Positions 10,339 through 19,356 are shown, numbered from the stretch's first letter. The stretch is DNA of 64,000 bases from Thermus composti (GCF_014647535.1 NZ_BMPJ01000009.1:1-64000); one strand, 5' to 3'. A program made the numbers and translations. Notes: a model not told the origin generated them from the sequence alone.

Positions 10339-11651
10339 GCCAAAACCTCCGCCAAGGCCTTCTTGAGGGCGAGGAGGTCTTCCTCCTCGTGGAGCTCGGT
10401 GGTGGCGAAAAGGGCCAGGTTCTCCCCGTACTCCTCGGGCACAGGGGTGGCGGCGTGGAAGCCCCTTTGGACCAGGGCCTCCCGCACCGCCACTGGGGGC
10501 TTGGGAAGCCTCAGGGCGAACTCGTTGAAGAAAGGCCTCGGGGTGAAGGGCTCCACCCCGGGGATTTCCAAAAGGAGATCGTGAAGCCTCTGGGCCAGGG
10601 CCACGCCCTTCAGGGCCACCTCCTTAAGCCCCTCGGGCCCCAAAGCGGCCAGGTACATGGCCCCCATGAGGGCGATGAGCTGGGCGTTGGTGGTGATGTT
10701 GCTCTTGGCCTTGGCCCGCCGGATGTACTGCTCCCGGGCCTGGAGGGTGAGGATGTAGCCCCTTTTTCCTTCGGCGTCCACGGTCTCGGAGACGAGCCTC
10801 CCGGGAAGCTGGCGCACGAAGGCCTTTTTGGTAGCCAAAAACCCGAAGTGGGGCCCGCCAAAGCCCATGGGGAGGCCCAGGCTCTGCCCATCCCCCACGG
10901 CGATGTCCGCCCCGTAGGCCCCGGGGGGCTTGAGGACCCCCAAGGAGAGGGGGTCGGCCACCGCCACGAAAAGGGCCCCCGCCCGGTGGGCGGCCTCGGC
11001 AAGGGGCCCAAGGTCCTCCAGGGCCCCCAGGTAGTTGGGGTTCTGGGCCACCACCGCCCCCACCCCCTCCCCTACCTCGGGCGCAGGGGTCCTTCCCCCT
11101 TCCAGGGGGAGGGTTTTGAGCTCCGCCCCCACCGCCTCGAGGTAGGCCCGAAGCACCGCCCGGTACTCGGGGTGGACCCCCTGGGAGACGAGGACCCCCA
11201 TCCTCCCCGTCTCCCTGAGGGCGAGGAGCACCCCCTCGGCCAGGGCCGTGGCCCCGTCGTAGAGGGAGGCGTTTGCGATCTCCAGCCCCGTGAGCTCGGC
11301 CACCATGGTCTGGTACTCAAAGGTGGCCTGCAACACCCCCTGGCTCACCTCGGGCTGGTAGGGGGTGTAGGCGGTGAGGAACTCCCCCCGGGCGGCCAGG
11401 GCCTGGACCACGGGGGGCACGTGGTGGCTCCGGATCCCGCCCCCCAGGAAGGCCTTGTGGGCGGGGAGGTTCTTCCGGGCAAGCCGCCTGAGCTCCTCCA
11501 GGACCTTCCACTCGGGCAGGGGCTCGGGGAGGTCTATGGGGGGGTTCAGGACCTCCTTGGGCAGGTGGGCGAAGAGGTCCTCCAGGGACGCCACCCCCAC
11601 CCGCTTAAGCATCTCCCGGATCTCCTCCTCCGTGTGGGGCGTGTAGTCCAT
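10335..11651 (-). CDS. gcvPA: Glycine dehydrogenase (decarboxylating), subunit 1
   Basis: 438 aa from ATG 11651. N-terminal half of the split P-protein; a PLP-fold subunit without the PLP lysine that completes the active site with GcvPB. Motifs include [13 protein letters not shown] at the start, [25 protein letters not shown] and FEYQTM. A GGAG lies 5 nt before the chosen ATG; an upstream in-frame ATG at 11669 would add six residues not expected in the family. A two-hairpin element with an intrinsic-terminator signature lies in the 105-nt gap between gcvH and this gene. Confidence 0.96.
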   Translation of the reverse strand: MDYTPHTEEEIREMLKRVGVASLEDLFAHLPKEVLNPPIDLPEPLPEWKVLEELRRLARKNLPAHKAFLGGGIRSHHVPPVVQALAARGEFLTAYTPYQPEVSQGVLQATFEYQTMVAELTGLEIANASLYDGATALAEGVLLALRETGRMGVLVSQGVHPEYRAVLRAYLEAVGAELKTLPLEGGRTPAPEVGEGVGAVVAQNPNYLGALEDLGPLAEAAHRAGALFVAVADPLSLGVLKPPGAYGADIAVGDGQSLGLPMGFGGPHFGFLATKKAFVRQLPGRLVSETVDAEGKRGYILTLQAREQYIRRAKAKSNITTNAQLIALMGAMYLAALGPEGLKEVALKGVALAQRLHDLLLEIPGVEPFTPRPFFNEFALRLPKPPVAVREALVQRGFHAATPVPEEYGENLALFATTELHEEEDLLALKKALAEVLA

Positions 11652-11667
11652 GTCTCCATCCTCGGGC

Positions 11668-11694
11668 AAAACCCCAGGGCCATCTGCCCCGGGG
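11668..11694 (-). terminator. Intrinsic terminator / attenuator candidate upstream of gcvPA
   Basis: Read on the minus strand, CCCCGGGGC (11694-11686), loop AGATG, GCCCTGGGG (11680-11672) form a 9-bp stem including one G-U pair, followed at once by TTTT (11671-11668). It ends 17 nt before the gcvPA ATG, inside the gcvT-gcvH-gcvPA-gcvPB order. It could end the gcvTH transcript or act as a conditional attenuator. Confidence 0.6.
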
Positions 11695-11698
11695 CCAC

Positions 11699-11743
11699 AA
11701 AGCGCCCTTCCCGCCCTAAGGGGCGGGCGAGGGAAGGGGCTTT
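11699..11743 (-). other. Long stem-loop preceding the gcvPA terminator
   Basis: A nested hairpin: AAAGC/GCTTT at the base, CCCTT/AAGGG in the middle, and CCCGCCC/GGGCGGG with a four-base loop at the tip (about 17 bp in all, one asymmetric bulge). It lies immediately upstream of the terminator at 11668-11694 in the transcript and has no T-tract itself. It does not look like the classical tandem glycine riboswitch. Confidence 0.5.
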
Positions 11744-11756
11744 GGGACGCATCCCC

Positions 11757-12143
11757 CTAAGCCTCGCTTTCCAGGACCTCCTGGTAGCCCCCGGCGTCCA
11801 AGAGCTCGTCCAGGTCCCCCATGTCCCTGGGCTTCAGGCGGAAGATCCAGCCCTCCCCATAAGGGTCCTGGTTGACGAGCTCGGGGGTCTTCTCCAGGGC
11901 CAGGTTGACCTCCACGATCTCCCCGGCCACGGGGGCGTAGATATCGGAAGCGGTCTTGACGCTTTCCACCACCGCCACCGCCTCGCCCTTCTCCACCGCC
12001 CGGCCCACCTCGGGTAGCTCCACGTAGACCACGTCGCCCAAGGCATCCTGGGCGTAGTCGGTGATGCCCACCAACACCGTGTCCCCTTCGGGCAGGGCCC
12101 ACTCGTGGGTTTTGGTGTAAAAGCGATCCTTGGGGATATCCAT
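11757..12143 (-). CDS. gcvH: Glycine cleavage system H protein
   Basis: 128 aa. Lipoyl carrier that shuttles the aminomethyl intermediate between P, T and L proteins. The lipoylated lysine is K63 in [19 protein letters not shown] near residue 12 and GEGWIFRLK near the C-terminus are typical. ATG 12143 is chosen because GGGAGG precedes it; a start at 12155 would consume the ribosome binding site. Lies 18 nt after gcvT. Confidence 0.97.
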   Translation of the reverse strand: MDIPKDRFYTKTHEWALPEGDTVLVGITDYAQDALGDVVYVELPEVGRAVEKGEAVAVVESVKTASDIYAPVAGEIVEVNLALEKTPELVNQDPYGEGWIFRLKPRDMGDLDELLDAGGYQEVLESEA

Positions 12144-12161
12144 AGCGCCTCCCAACCCCCG

Positions 12162-13211
12162 CTATTTTAGCGGCACAAAGGGCAAGGGGCTAAGGGCGGC
12201 GGGGATCGCCCGGCCCCGGACCTCCACCTGGAAGGGCCCCTCGGCCCCCTCCTCCACGTAGGCCAAGGCGATCCCCTTCTCCAAAAGGGGCGAGTAGCCC
12301 CCGCTCGTCACCCGGCCCACGGGGCGCCCGCCGGAAAGGACCCGGTAGCCCTCCCGGGGGATGCCGGCCTCGAGGACGAGGCCCACGAGGCGCTCCCGGC
12401 AGGCCCCGGAAAGCATGGCCTCCTTGCCCCAAAAGTCTTTTTCCCTCTTCACCACCCAGGCCCAGGGGGTGCATAGGGGATTGGTCTCCTCGGTCAGCTC
12501 GTGGCCGTAGAGGGGAAAGCCCGCCTCGAGCCTTAAAGTGTCCCGGGCCCCAAGGCCCGCAGGCTTAGCCCCCGCCTCCACCAAGGCTAGGAAGACGGCC
12601 TCGGCGTCCTCGGGGGCGAGGAAGAGCTCAAACCCGTCCTCCCCCGTGTAGCCCGTGCGGGCGAGGCGGGCGGGGCGGCCCGCCACCCGGGCGGGGAAGA
12701 CATCGTTCTTCCGCTTCTGGGAAAGGTCCTCCTCGGTAAGCCCCTGGAGGAGGGAGGCCGCCTTGGGACCTTGGAGGGCGAGGAGGGCGGTTTCCTCGGA
12801 AGCGTCCTCCACCTCCACGCGAAACCCCCGGGCCAGGGCCTTCAGGTGGGCCAGGTCCTTGGCGATGTTGGCGGCGTTCACCACCATGAGGTACTCCCTT
12901 TCCCCCAGGCGGTAGAGGTAGATGTCGTCCACCACCCCGCCCTTCTCGCTAGGGAGCATGGAGTACTGGGCCCTTCCCACCTTGAGCCTGCCCACGTCGT
13001 TCGCCGTGGCCCACTGCAAGAAGGCCAGGGCCTCCTCTCCCCGTACCAGAAACTCCCCCATGTGGCTCACGTCAAAAACCCCGGCCTCCTTCCGCACGGC
13101 CAGGTGCTCCTCCACGATGGAGGTGTACTGGAGGGGGAGGAGGTAGCCGGCGAAGGCCACCATCCGCCCTCCCAGGCGCAGGTGGGCCTCGTAAAGCGGG
13201 GTCTTCTTCAT
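12162..13211 (-). CDS. gcvT: Aminomethyltransferase (glycine cleavage system T protein)
   Basis: 349 aa. Transfers the methylene group from aminomethyl-GcvH to tetrahydrofolate, releasing ammonia. Family features are FAGYLLPLQYTSIVEEH, FDVSHMGEF near residue 46, the folate-binding RTGYTGEDGFELF and LGARDTLRLEAG. First of the four gcv genes, 15 nt downstream of herA on the same strand, so the cluster may be read through from the nurA-herA genes. gcvL is not in the window. Confidence 0.96.
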   Translation of the reverse strand: MKKTPLYEAHLRLGGRMVAFAGYLLPLQYTSIVEEHLAVRKEAGVFDVSHMGEFLVRGEEALAFLQWATANDVGRLKVGRAQYSMLPSEKGGVVDDIYLYRLGEREYLMVVNAANIAKDLAHLKALARGFRVEVEDASEETALLALQGPKAASLLQGLTEEDLSQKRKNDVFPARVAGRPARLARTGYTGEDGFELFLAPEDAEAVFLALVEAGAKPAGLGARDTLRLEAGFPLYGHELTEETNPLCTPWAWVVKREKDFWGKEAMLSGACRERLVGLVLEAGIPREGYRVLSGGRPVGRVTSGGYSPLLEKGIALAYVEEGAEGPFQVEVRGRAIPAALSPLPFVPLK

Positions 13212-13226
13212 GGCAAGGCCATCCTA

Positions 13227-14951
13227 CTAAAAAAGCTCCCGCCTTAGGGCCTCGGCGGAGTTGTCCTCCAGGACCTCTTCCCTCTTGGTGGCCCAGGCGG
13301 GGAAGGGGAAGCGCACCAGGAGGGGAACGGGGATCTCGGGCTGGTGAAGGATCACCGCCCCCTGGGGGAGGATCAGGGCCCGTTGGCGGAAGGAGGTGGG
13401 GAGGTAGCGGTACTCGGGCCTTTCCGCCTCGGCGGCGTCCAGACGGCCCACCACCCGGATGGCGGCGTTGGCTACCACCCGGCGCTCCACCTCGCTGGCC
13501 GTCTGCTGGGCCCCGATGAGGATCACCCCAAGGGAGCGGCCCCTTTCGGCGATGTCCAGAAGGACGTCCTTGATGGGGCCCTCCTCGTCCCGGGGGGCGT
13601 ACTTGTTGAGCTCGTCCAAGACGATGAAGACCCGGCCCCTGTACTGCCCCCGCTCCTTCCTTTCAAAGATGTCCTTGAGGAGGCTGCCCACCACGAACAT
13701 CTGGGCCTGGGGGGAGAGCTTGGCCAGGTCCACCACGTGGACCTGCTCCCCGGAAAGGGGGTCTGGGGGGTTTCCCGGGCGGTCCCCCCGGATCAGGTGG
13801 CCCACGTTCTCCACGCTGGCCTTGAGGCGGCGGACGAAGGCCTCCAGGGTCCCCCGGGCCTGCCTTGCGGTCCAGGTCTTGTCCCCCTCCCCTTCCCCGG
13901 TTTCGGGGCCCAGAAGCTTGTACTCCAGGTAGCGGACCAGATCCCCAAAGCTTTTGAGGCGCACCTTGCCCAGGGCGTCAAAGGAGATCTCCTCGGAAAG
14001 CTCCTCCCTGGGCCAGTCCTCCACCAGGAGGTGAGGGCCCTTCTGGCCCTGGGCGAGGCGCCTGAGCTTCTCCGTGAGGTGCTGGACCAAAAAGCCCAGG
14101 TTGGTGAGGAAGCCCCGGTCGGCGAAGAGGAAGGGAAGGAGCCCCTTCTGGCAGAACTGCACCAGGTCAAAGTGGTAGGCCCGGACCCCCTCGAGGCGGG
14201 TGTCCAGGTCGGGGACGTACCCCTCCTTCTTGGGCGGGGCCAGGAAGGCCACGCTTTTAAAGGGTGTGGGGGAAAGGCCAAGCCTTTGGTACTCCCGCCG
14301 GGCCTCCTCGGTGAGGCGGGCGTTGGGCTTGTCCAGGAAGAAGAGGTCCTCCCCCTTGACGTTGAAGAGGAGGACCTTGGCCTGGTGGGCGTCCTCCAGC
14401 ACCCCGCTTTCCAGGAGGCTTTTCAGGAGAAAGGTGGCGTAGCTGGTCTTGGCGGCCACGCCGCTGATGCCGGAGATGTTCACGTGCCCGCCCTTGACCC
14501 CGTTTAAGAACTCCAGGTTAAGGTAGGCCACCTCCCCGTTTTGGAGGAGGCCGGCGGGGAGCTTGGTGCTCCCCCTTTGGTTCTTCATGGCGTCGTAGTA
14601 GAGGGCGAGCTCCAGGTCCTCTTCCTGGGCCAAGTACACGGAGGAGCCGGGGTCCGGGGGGAAAAACTCCTCGGGGAAGATCCGGGTCACGCTCACGTGG
14701 GCCACGTAGGCCAGGCTCACGGGGATCTTCCCCTCCACCGCGAGAAAGGTGTCGGTGTCAAAGCTCTCCCCCTCGTGGACCTTGGCCACGTGGTCCACCA
14801 TGCCGAAGTAGCGCACCTTCCCCACCTTCGGGTGGTAGCCCTCCACCGCCACCAGGTCGTCCAGGCGCAAAAGCCCGTCCCCTTCCACCCCCACCCAGAA
14901 CTCCAAGGGGGTGGCCTCCCGCCGGCCCAAGACCACGCCGATGCGCTTCAC
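13227..14951 (-). CDS. herA: HerA-like DNA translocase/helicase
   Basis: 574 aa. A HerA/FtsK-superfamily hexameric ATPase that works with NurA in processing DNA ends. An N-terminal barrel (about 1-130) is followed by the ATPase core. The Walker B strand VFIVLDELNKYAP and the C-terminal sensor/arginine-finger region (GAQQTASEVERRVV) are clear. The P-loop region reads SGISGVAAKTS: the residue before the catalytic Lys is Ala instead of the usual Gly of GK[ST]. It overlaps nurA by 4 nt, supporting translational coupling. A role in recombination or double-strand-break repair follows from family knowledge. Confidence 0.85.
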   Translation of the reverse strand: MKRIGVVLGRREATPLEFWVGVEGDGLLRLDDLVAVEGYHPKVGKVRYFGMVDHVAKVHEGESFDTDTFLAVEGKIPVSLAYVAHVSVTRIFPEEFFPPDPGSSVYLAQEEDLELALYYDAMKNQRGSTKLPAGLLQNGEVAYLNLEFLNGVKGGHVNISGISGVAAKTSYATFLLKSLLESGVLEDAHQAKVLLFNVKGEDLFFLDKPNARLTEEARREYQRLGLSPTPFKSVAFLAPPKKEGYVPDLDTRLEGVRAYHFDLVQFCQKGLLPFLFADRGFLTNLGFLVQHLTEKLRRLAQGQKGPHLLVEDWPREELSEEISFDALGKVRLKSFGDLVRYLEYKLLGPETGEGEGDKTWTARQARGTLEAFVRRLKASVENVGHLIRGDRPGNPPDPLSGEQVHVVDLAKLSPQAQMFVVGSLLKDIFERKERGQYRGRVFIVLDELNKYAPRDEEGPIKDVLLDIAERGRSLGVILIGAQQTASEVERRVVANAAIRVVGRLDAAEAERPEYRYLPTSFRQRALILPQGAVILHQPEIPVPLLVRFPFPAWATKREEVLEDNSAEALRRELF

Positions 14952-15829
14952 CTCGCACCTCCCAAGTACCTCGCCAGCATGCGGCCCACCACCTCGGGCC
15001 TGCCCATCCTGCGGGAAAGCTCCCGCTCAAGCCCCCCCACGGGCAGGAGGTTCTGGGGGGCCCTGGGGTCCTTCACCGGGTGGGAGGCCAAGGCGGGGAA
15101 AAGCCCCAAGGAGAGGTCGGCGAGCTCCAGGAAGGGGCCGGAAAGGGGCGTCTCCACCCGCAAAAGCCCCGCCAAGGGGGGGCGAAGCCCCTCCGGGGGC
15201 AGAGGCAGGCGCACATACCAGCTCGCGAGTTCCAGCCCCTTCCGGTGGATGCGGAAAGCGGGGGTGCGCTCCCCTGGGGCCAGGGCCTCGAGGAGGGTCT
15301 CCCGCTCCTTGGGCAGGTAGCGGACCCAGTGGGTCTTGATGTAGCCCAGGAGGGGGCCTTCCCGGAGAAGGCGCACGGGGCCGTCCACCACGAGAAGCCC
15401 CCCGGAAAGCCCCTCGGCCACCTCCTTCTCCAAGGCCTCCCGGGCGGCGCGAAGCCCCGCCATTAGCCCCTCAAGCCCCTCGCCCAAAGGGGGGGCGGGC
15501 GCGTAGACAAGCTCCCCCACCTGAAGGGCCTCCTCCAGCCCCACCCCCACGCGGCGCACCCTCAGGCCCAACACCTCCACCCTTCCCCCCTTCAGGGCCA
15601 CCGCCCCCGCGGCCACGCAGCCTAGGAGGGCCAGGCGGGGCCCCTCCGCCACCAGGGCCTCGGCCCGCTCCTTCCCGTCCACGAAGTAGAGGGGCTCGGG
15701 CCAGGGGGCCTTACCCCCCCGCCTCGCCTCCCAGGGCTCCTCCAGGGGCCGGAAGGCCTCGGGCTCCGGGAGGGAAGCGAACCCTTCCTGAAGCCCCATG
15801 GGCTCGAGGCGCAAGAGGCGCCAGGCCAT
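14948..15829 (-). CDS. nurA: NurA-family 5'-3' nuclease
   Basis: 293 aa. Partner nuclease of HerA. The NurA-type acidic sites are visible: YFVDGKERAEAL near residue 48, LLVVDGPVRL near 150, then GYIKTHW and the C-terminal block FPALASHPVKDPRAPQNLLP with LERELSRRMG. The gene lies between the malic enzyme and herA, its 3' end overlapping herA by 4 nt. Start ATG 15829 lies 4 nt after the malic enzyme stop. Identification rests on these motifs and the neighbouring herA. Confidence 0.82.
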   Translation of the reverse strand: MAWRLLRLEPMGLQEGFASLPEPEAFRPLEEPWEARRGGKAPWPEPLYFVDGKERAEALVAEGPRLALLGCVAAGAVALKGGRVEVLGLRVRRVGVGLEEALQVGELVYAPAPPLGEGLEGLMAGLRAAREALEKEVAEGLSGGLLVVDGPVRLLREGPLLGYIKTHWVRYLPKERETLLEALAPGERTPAFRIHRKGLELASWYVRLPLPPEGLRPPLAGLLRVETPLSGPFLELADLSLGLFPALASHPVKDPRAPQNLLPVGGLERELSRRMGRPEVVGRMLARYLGGAR

Positions 15830-15833
15830 GCCC

Positions 15834-17564
15834 CTAGATTACCGGGGCCGGGCGGTAGGGGAGGTACTTTGGCTCCCAGAAGCGGCTTTTGACGAAGGCC
15901 AAAAGCTCCTCCGGGGAAAGCCCCTGGATCCTCTCCTCCTCCGCCACCCCTTCCTCCAGGGCCTTTTGCATCACCCGGGCGGCCACGTAGGGGGAGACCT
16001 CCCGCAAGGCGCCCACCGGGGGGTAGAGGCGTTCGGGGAAGTGCTGGCGGGTGTAGTCGTAAAGGGCGTAGGCGGCCTCGAGGACCATCCCGTCCGTCAC
16101 CTCCCGGGCCCGGGCCAAAACCGCCCCCAGGCCAAGCCCCGGGAAGATGAAGGCGTTGTTCCCCTGCCCTATGGGGATGACCCGGCCCTTAAACCCCACG
16201 GGGGGAAAGGGGCTTCCCGCCGCCACCAAAGCCCTCCCCTCGGTCCAATAGATGAGGTCATCGGGCAGGGCCTCGCTGGCGGAGGTGGGGTTGGAGAGGG
16301 GGAAGATCACGGGACGGGAGGTGTTTTCCAGCATGGCCCGCACCACGGGCTCGGTGAAGCTTCCCCCCTGGCCGGAAAGGCCCAAAAGCACCGTGGCCCG
16401 GGCGTTTTGGATGGTCTCCAGGAGGTTCGGAAACTCCCCCGCAAAGCGCCAGCCCCCTAGGCGCTCGGGTCTTTGGGCGAAGGGCCTTTTATAGGCCTCC
16501 ATGCTCCGCCCCTCCACGAGAAGCCCCCGGGAGTCCAGGACGAGGACCCGGGCCTTGGCCTCCTCCTCGCTTAGGCCTTCCCGCTTCATCCCCTCCACCA
16601 GGGCCCAGGCCACGCCGATGCCGCCCGCTCCCGCCCCGTAGACCACCACCACCTGCTCGGAAAGCCTTTCCCCTTTCAGGCGGCAGGCGGAAAGGACCCC
16701 GGCTAAGGCCACGGCCCCCGTGCCCTGGATATCGTCGTTGAAGGAGGGGATCACCTTGCGGTAGCGCTCCAGGACCTGGAAGGCCGTCTCCTTGGCGAAG
16801 TCCTCCCACTGGACGAGGGCCTTGGGATAGCGTTTTTTAACGGCTTCCACGAAGCGGTCCAGAAACCGGAAGTAGGCCTCGCCCCTCAAGCGCCGGTGCC
16901 GCACCCCCAGGTAGAGGGGGTCCTGGAGCAGGTCCTCCCGGTCCGTGCCCACGTCCAGCTCCACGGGGAGGGTCTTGTCGGGGCCCACCCCGCCCACGGC
17001 GGTGTAGAGGGTGAGCTTGCCGATGCTGATGGCCATCCCCCCATAACCCTGGTCCCCGATGCCCAGAATGGCGGAAGAGTCCGTAGCCACGATGAGGCGC
17101 ACCTCCTCGAGGGGGACGTTCTGGAGGGCTTCCTCTATACGGTCAATGTTCCGGGTGCTGGCGGTGAAGCCCCGGGGGTAGCGGTAGATGCGGGAAAACT
17201 CCCGCACCGCCTCCCCCACCGTGGGGGTGTAGAGGATGGGGAGCATCTCCTCTAGGTGGTCCACCAAAAGGGCGTAGAAGAGGACCTCGTTCCGGTCCTG
17301 GAGGTGGCGCAGGTAGATGTGCTTGTCCAGGGGGCTTTGGATCAGGCGGTAGCGGCGGTGGACCCGCTCTTTCTGCTCCTCCAGGGTGTTCACATGGGGA
17401 GGGAGGAGCCCTTCCAAACCCAAAGCCCGTCTCTCCTCCTCGGTGAAGGCCGTGCCCTTGTTGAGGAGGGGAAGCCTGAGGAGCAAGAACCCGGTAACGT
17501 AGGGTTCCAGGTAGCGCTCGCCCTTCTCGTCCCGCTTGACGTCGTAGTAGCGGCTAACCGGCAT
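15834..17564 (-). CDS. NAD-type malic enzyme (oxaloacetate-decarboxylating)
   Basis: 576 aa from ATG 17564. Oxidatively decarboxylates malate to pyruvate. The malic-enzyme N-terminal domain has [18 protein letters not shown] and the catalytic [18 protein letters not shown]; the metal and lysine region is [15 protein letters not shown]; the Rossmann motif is [13 protein letters not shown] and the C-terminal signature is [11 protein letters not shown]. Length is that of the large bacterial/eukaryotic NAD form. The frame extends to GTG 17582, but the ATG has a GGGAG upstream and a better N-terminus. Whether NAD or NADP is preferred cannot be read here. Confidence 0.93.
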   Translation of the reverse strand: MPVSRYYDVKRDEKGERYLEPYVTGFLLLRLPLLNKGTAFTEEERRALGLEGLLPPHVNTLEEQKERVHRRYRLIQSPLDKHIYLRHLQDRNEVLFYALLVDHLEEMLPILYTPTVGEAVREFSRIYRYPRGFTASTRNIDRIEEALQNVPLEEVRLIVATDSSAILGIGDQGYGGMAISIGKLTLYTAVGGVGPDKTLPVELDVGTDREDLLQDPLYLGVRHRRLRGEAYFRFLDRFVEAVKKRYPKALVQWEDFAKETAFQVLERYRKVIPSFNDDIQGTGAVALAGVLSACRLKGERLSEQVVVVYGAGAGGIGVAWALVEGMKREGLSEEEAKARVLVLDSRGLLVEGRSMEAYKRPFAQRPERLGGWRFAGEFPNLLETIQNARATVLLGLSGQGGSFTEPVVRAMLENTSRPVIFPLSNPTSASEALPDDLIYWTEGRALVAAGSPFPPVGFKGRVIPIGQGNNAFIFPGLGLGAVLARAREVTDGMVLEAAYALYDYTRQHFPERLYPPVGALREVSPYVAARVMQKALEEGVAEEERIQGLSPEELLAFVKSRFWEPKYLPYRPAPVI

Positions 17565-17601
17565 GGGCCTATTCTCCCACACCCAAAGCCCGGCCCGGGG
17601 T

Positions 17602-17937
17602 CTAGACGTTGAAGCCGAACATGCGCATCATGCGCTTGCCCTCTTCCGTCATGCGGGCGGGGGTCCAGGGCGGGGTCCAGACGAACTCCACGTTCACCCC
17701 CTGGACCCCGGGAAGGCGCATCACCGCCATCTCGGCGTCCGCCTTCACCACGTCCTGGGCGGGGCAACCGATGGCGGTGAGGGTCATGGTGATGTCCACC
17801 ACCCCGTTCTCGTGGACCTCCACGTCGTAAACCAGGCCCAGGTCCACGATGTTCACCGGGATCTCCGGGTCGTAGACCACCTTTAGGGCCTCGAGGATTT
17901 CCTCCTTGGTGGGAAGCTCCTTCCGGGCCTCGTCCAT
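17602..17937 (-). CDS. MIP18/DUF59-family iron-sulfur assembly factor (SufT/PaaD-like)
   Basis: 111 aa. The DUF59 core is complete: [19 protein letters not shown] followed by [15 protein letters not shown] with the conserved Cys, and a tail [18 protein letters not shown]. Such proteins help load iron-sulfur clusters. It has no suf neighbours here; it heads the minus-strand array before malic enzyme. ATG 17937 is chosen because a perfect TATACT lies 7 nt upstream; a longer in-frame start at 18024 would overlap the riboswitch promoter. Confidence 0.88.
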   Translation of the reverse strand: MDEARKELPTKEEILEALKVVYDPEIPVNIVDLGLVYDVEVHENGVVDITMTLTAIGCPAQDVVKADAEMAVMRLPGVQGVNVEFVWTPPWTPARMTEEGKRMMRMFGFNV

Positions 17938-17944
17938 GGCTTTG

Positions 17945-17950
17945 AGTATA
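17945..17950 (-). promoter_or_regulatory. -10 element of the DUF59 gene (leaderless)
   Basis: TATACT on the minus strand, 7 nt before ATG 17937. No convincing -35. It may drive the whole array down to gcvPB, since gaps after it are short except before gcvPA. Confidence 0.55.
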
Positions 17951-17992
17951 GCCCCAAGGCCTCCACCCCTTCCCCCCACGGCCTCACTTTTG

Positions 17993-17998
17993 TATACT
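17993..17998 (+). promoter_or_regulatory. -10 element of the Mn riboswitch / terC transcript
   Basis: TATACT preceded directly by TG. It would start transcription near 18005, exactly at the 5' boundary of the riboswitch. It is divergent from the DUF59 promoter about 45 bp away. Confidence 0.6.
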
Positions 17999-18005
17999 GG
18001 GACCC

Positions 18006-18094
18006 GGTTGGGGAGTAGCCCCAAACCGGCTTCCCGTCAGGACGGGCCCTAGGGCCCCGGGAAGCCGGGGGCGGAAAGCCCGGGCGAGACCACC
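18006..18094 (+). ncRNA. yybP-ykoY manganese-sensing riboswitch aptamer
   Basis: The leader of the terC gene contains the two conserved pieces of this aptamer: GGGGAGTAGCC (18010-18020) near the 5' end and GGGCGAGACC (18082-18091) near the 3' end, with GGT (18006-18008) able to close the basal helix against the ACC of GAGACC. GC-rich helices lie between (TTCCCG ... CGGGAA-type pairing across 18031-18063). The family senses Mn2+ and commonly precedes TerC/YkoY and manganese efflux genes, as here. The 3' strand of the basal helix is shared with a terminator stem. Confidence 0.85.
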
Positions 18095-18119
18095 GCGCGA
18101 AGCGGTGGTCCTTTTCTTT
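18088..18119 (+). terminator. Riboswitch expression-platform terminator
   Basis: GACCACCGC (18088-18096), loop GCGAA, GCGGTGGTC (18102-18110), then CTTTTCTTT. The left arm starts inside the conserved GAGACC of the aptamer, so closing the aptamer's basal helix would break this hairpin. That predicts an ON switch when Mn2+ is bound. A ribosome binding site GGAGGTGG (18120-18127) follows. Confidence 0.75.
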
Positions 18120-18130
18120 GGAGGTGGAAG

Positions 18131-18823
18131 ATGGAGCTAAGCGGCGCCCTTTCGGCCATCCTGGCCCTGATCGTCCTCGAGGTCATCCTCTCCGCGGACA
18201 ACGCCCTCATCCTCGGGGTCATGGTGCAAAAGCTTCCCGTCCACCTGAGGCGGAAGGCCCTCTTCTACGGGATCCTGGGAGCCTACGTGCTTCGGGGCCT
18301 CGCCCTCTTCTTCGCAAGCCTCGTCATCCAGCTCTGGTGGGCCCAGGCCCTGGGGGCGGCCTACCTCCTTTACATCGCCCTAAAGCACTTCCTGAAGCCC
18401 GAGGAGGCCCACGCCCCCCCACCCCTGGAGGTCTCCGCCGCCCAGTTCTGGAAGGTGGTGGCCCAGGTAGAGCTCATGGACCTGGCCTTCGCCGTGGACT
18501 CGGTCCTGGTGGCCGTGGCCCTTTCCGACAAGCTCTGGGTGATCTACACCGGGGTCTTCCTGGGGATTCTGGCCCTGAGGATGCTGGCAAGCCTGGTGGT
18601 CTCCCTCCTGGACCGCTACCCCCGCTTTTCCCACCTGGCCTACTTGGTGGTGGGCCTCGCCGGGGTGAAGCTCGCCGTAGGGGGCTGGGACAAGTTTGCG
18701 AAGGAGGTCCTCCACCGCCCCGAGATCGCTCTCGGCCTAGACAAGGAGGCCTTTAGCCTCCTTATCCTCCTCGTCCTCCTCTTGGGGAGCCTATGGGCCA
18801 CGCGGGTGCCGAAGACCGCCTGA
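18131..18823 (+). CDS. TerC-family integral membrane protein (YkoY-like)
   Basis: 230 aa with about seven hydrophobic helices. TerC motifs are present: LEVILSADNALILGVMV near residue 17 with the conserved Asp-Asn, and LMDLAFAVDSVLVAVAL near 115 with the second acidic signature. The family is tied to metal-ion export or metallation of exported enzymes. It sits directly behind a manganese riboswitch, which points to a role in Mn2+ homeostasis, and overlaps the DedA gene downstream by 31 nt. Confidence 0.9.
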   Translation: MELSGALSAILALIVLEVILSADNALILGVMVQKLPVHLRRKALFYGILGAYVLRGLALFFASLVIQLWWAQALGAAYLLYIALKHFLKPEEAHAPPPLEVSAAQFWKVVAQVELMDLAFAVDSVLVAVALSDKLWVIYTGVFLGILALRMLASLVVSLLDRYPRFSHLAYLVVGLAGVKLAVGGWDKFAKEVLHRPEIALGLDKEAFSLLILLVLLLGSLWATRVPKTA

Positions 18824-19356
18824 CAGAGGGCCTTCTCTTCCTCGCCCCCCTCTCCCTCTTCCTGGAGACGGGGCTTCCCATCGGCCTCTTCGTCCCCGGG
18901 GGGGACACCCTTCTCCTCGCCCTGGGGGCTTGGGCGGCGGAAGGAGGCCTTAGGGCCTTTCCCCTCCTCCCCCTCCTCTTCCTGGGGAGCTTCCTCGGCC
19001 ACCTTTTGGGCTACGCCCTGGGGCGCTACGGGGGAAAGGCCTTGAGGAAGCGGTTTCCCGATGACCTCTGGCAAAAGGGGGAAAGGCTTCTCCTCCGCTT
19101 CGGCCCCCTGGCCCTCCTCCTCGCCCCCTTCCTCGGGGGGGTGCGCACCCTCGTCCCCTTCCTCTTCGGGGCCCTGGGCTTTCCTTTGGGTCGCTTTCTC
19201 CCCCTGGTGGCCTTGGGAAGCCTCCTTTGGACCCAGGGGCTTTTCCTCCTCGGCTACCTCCTGGGGCGGCACCTCCCTCTTTGGGCCATCCTGGGGGGGC
19301 TTTTGCTCCTCGGGGCCTTGGGGCTCTTTTTCTCCAGGCGCCCCTCCCGCACCTGA
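18793..19356 (+). CDS. DedA-family membrane protein (VTT domain)
   Basis: 187 aa, strongly hydrophobic. Family features are the N-terminal re-entrant segment LFLETGLPIGLFVPGGDTLLL, the GSFLGHLLGYALGRYGG helix and the FGPLALLLAPFLGGVRTLVPF block with the conserved Arg. DedA proteins are linked to lipid scrambling and membrane homeostasis. It overlaps terC by 31 nt, so it should be under the same riboswitch; that pairing is worth noting. A GGGGAG precedes ATG 18793. Confidence 0.85.
   Translation: MGHAGAEDRLTEGLLFLAPLSLFLETGLPIGLFVPGGDTLLLALGAWAAEGGLRAFPLLPLLFLGSFLGHLLGYALGRYGGKALRKRFPDDLWQKGERLLLRFGPLALLLAPFLGGVRTLVPFLFGALGFPLGRFLPLVALGSLLWTQGLFLLGYLLGRHLPLWAILGGLLLLGALGLFFSRRPSRT

Noticed and set aside
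11652-11756. A classical glycine riboswitch before gcvPA
   Set aside because: The conserved tandem aptamer core is not visible; only two GC-rich hairpins and a T-tract are.
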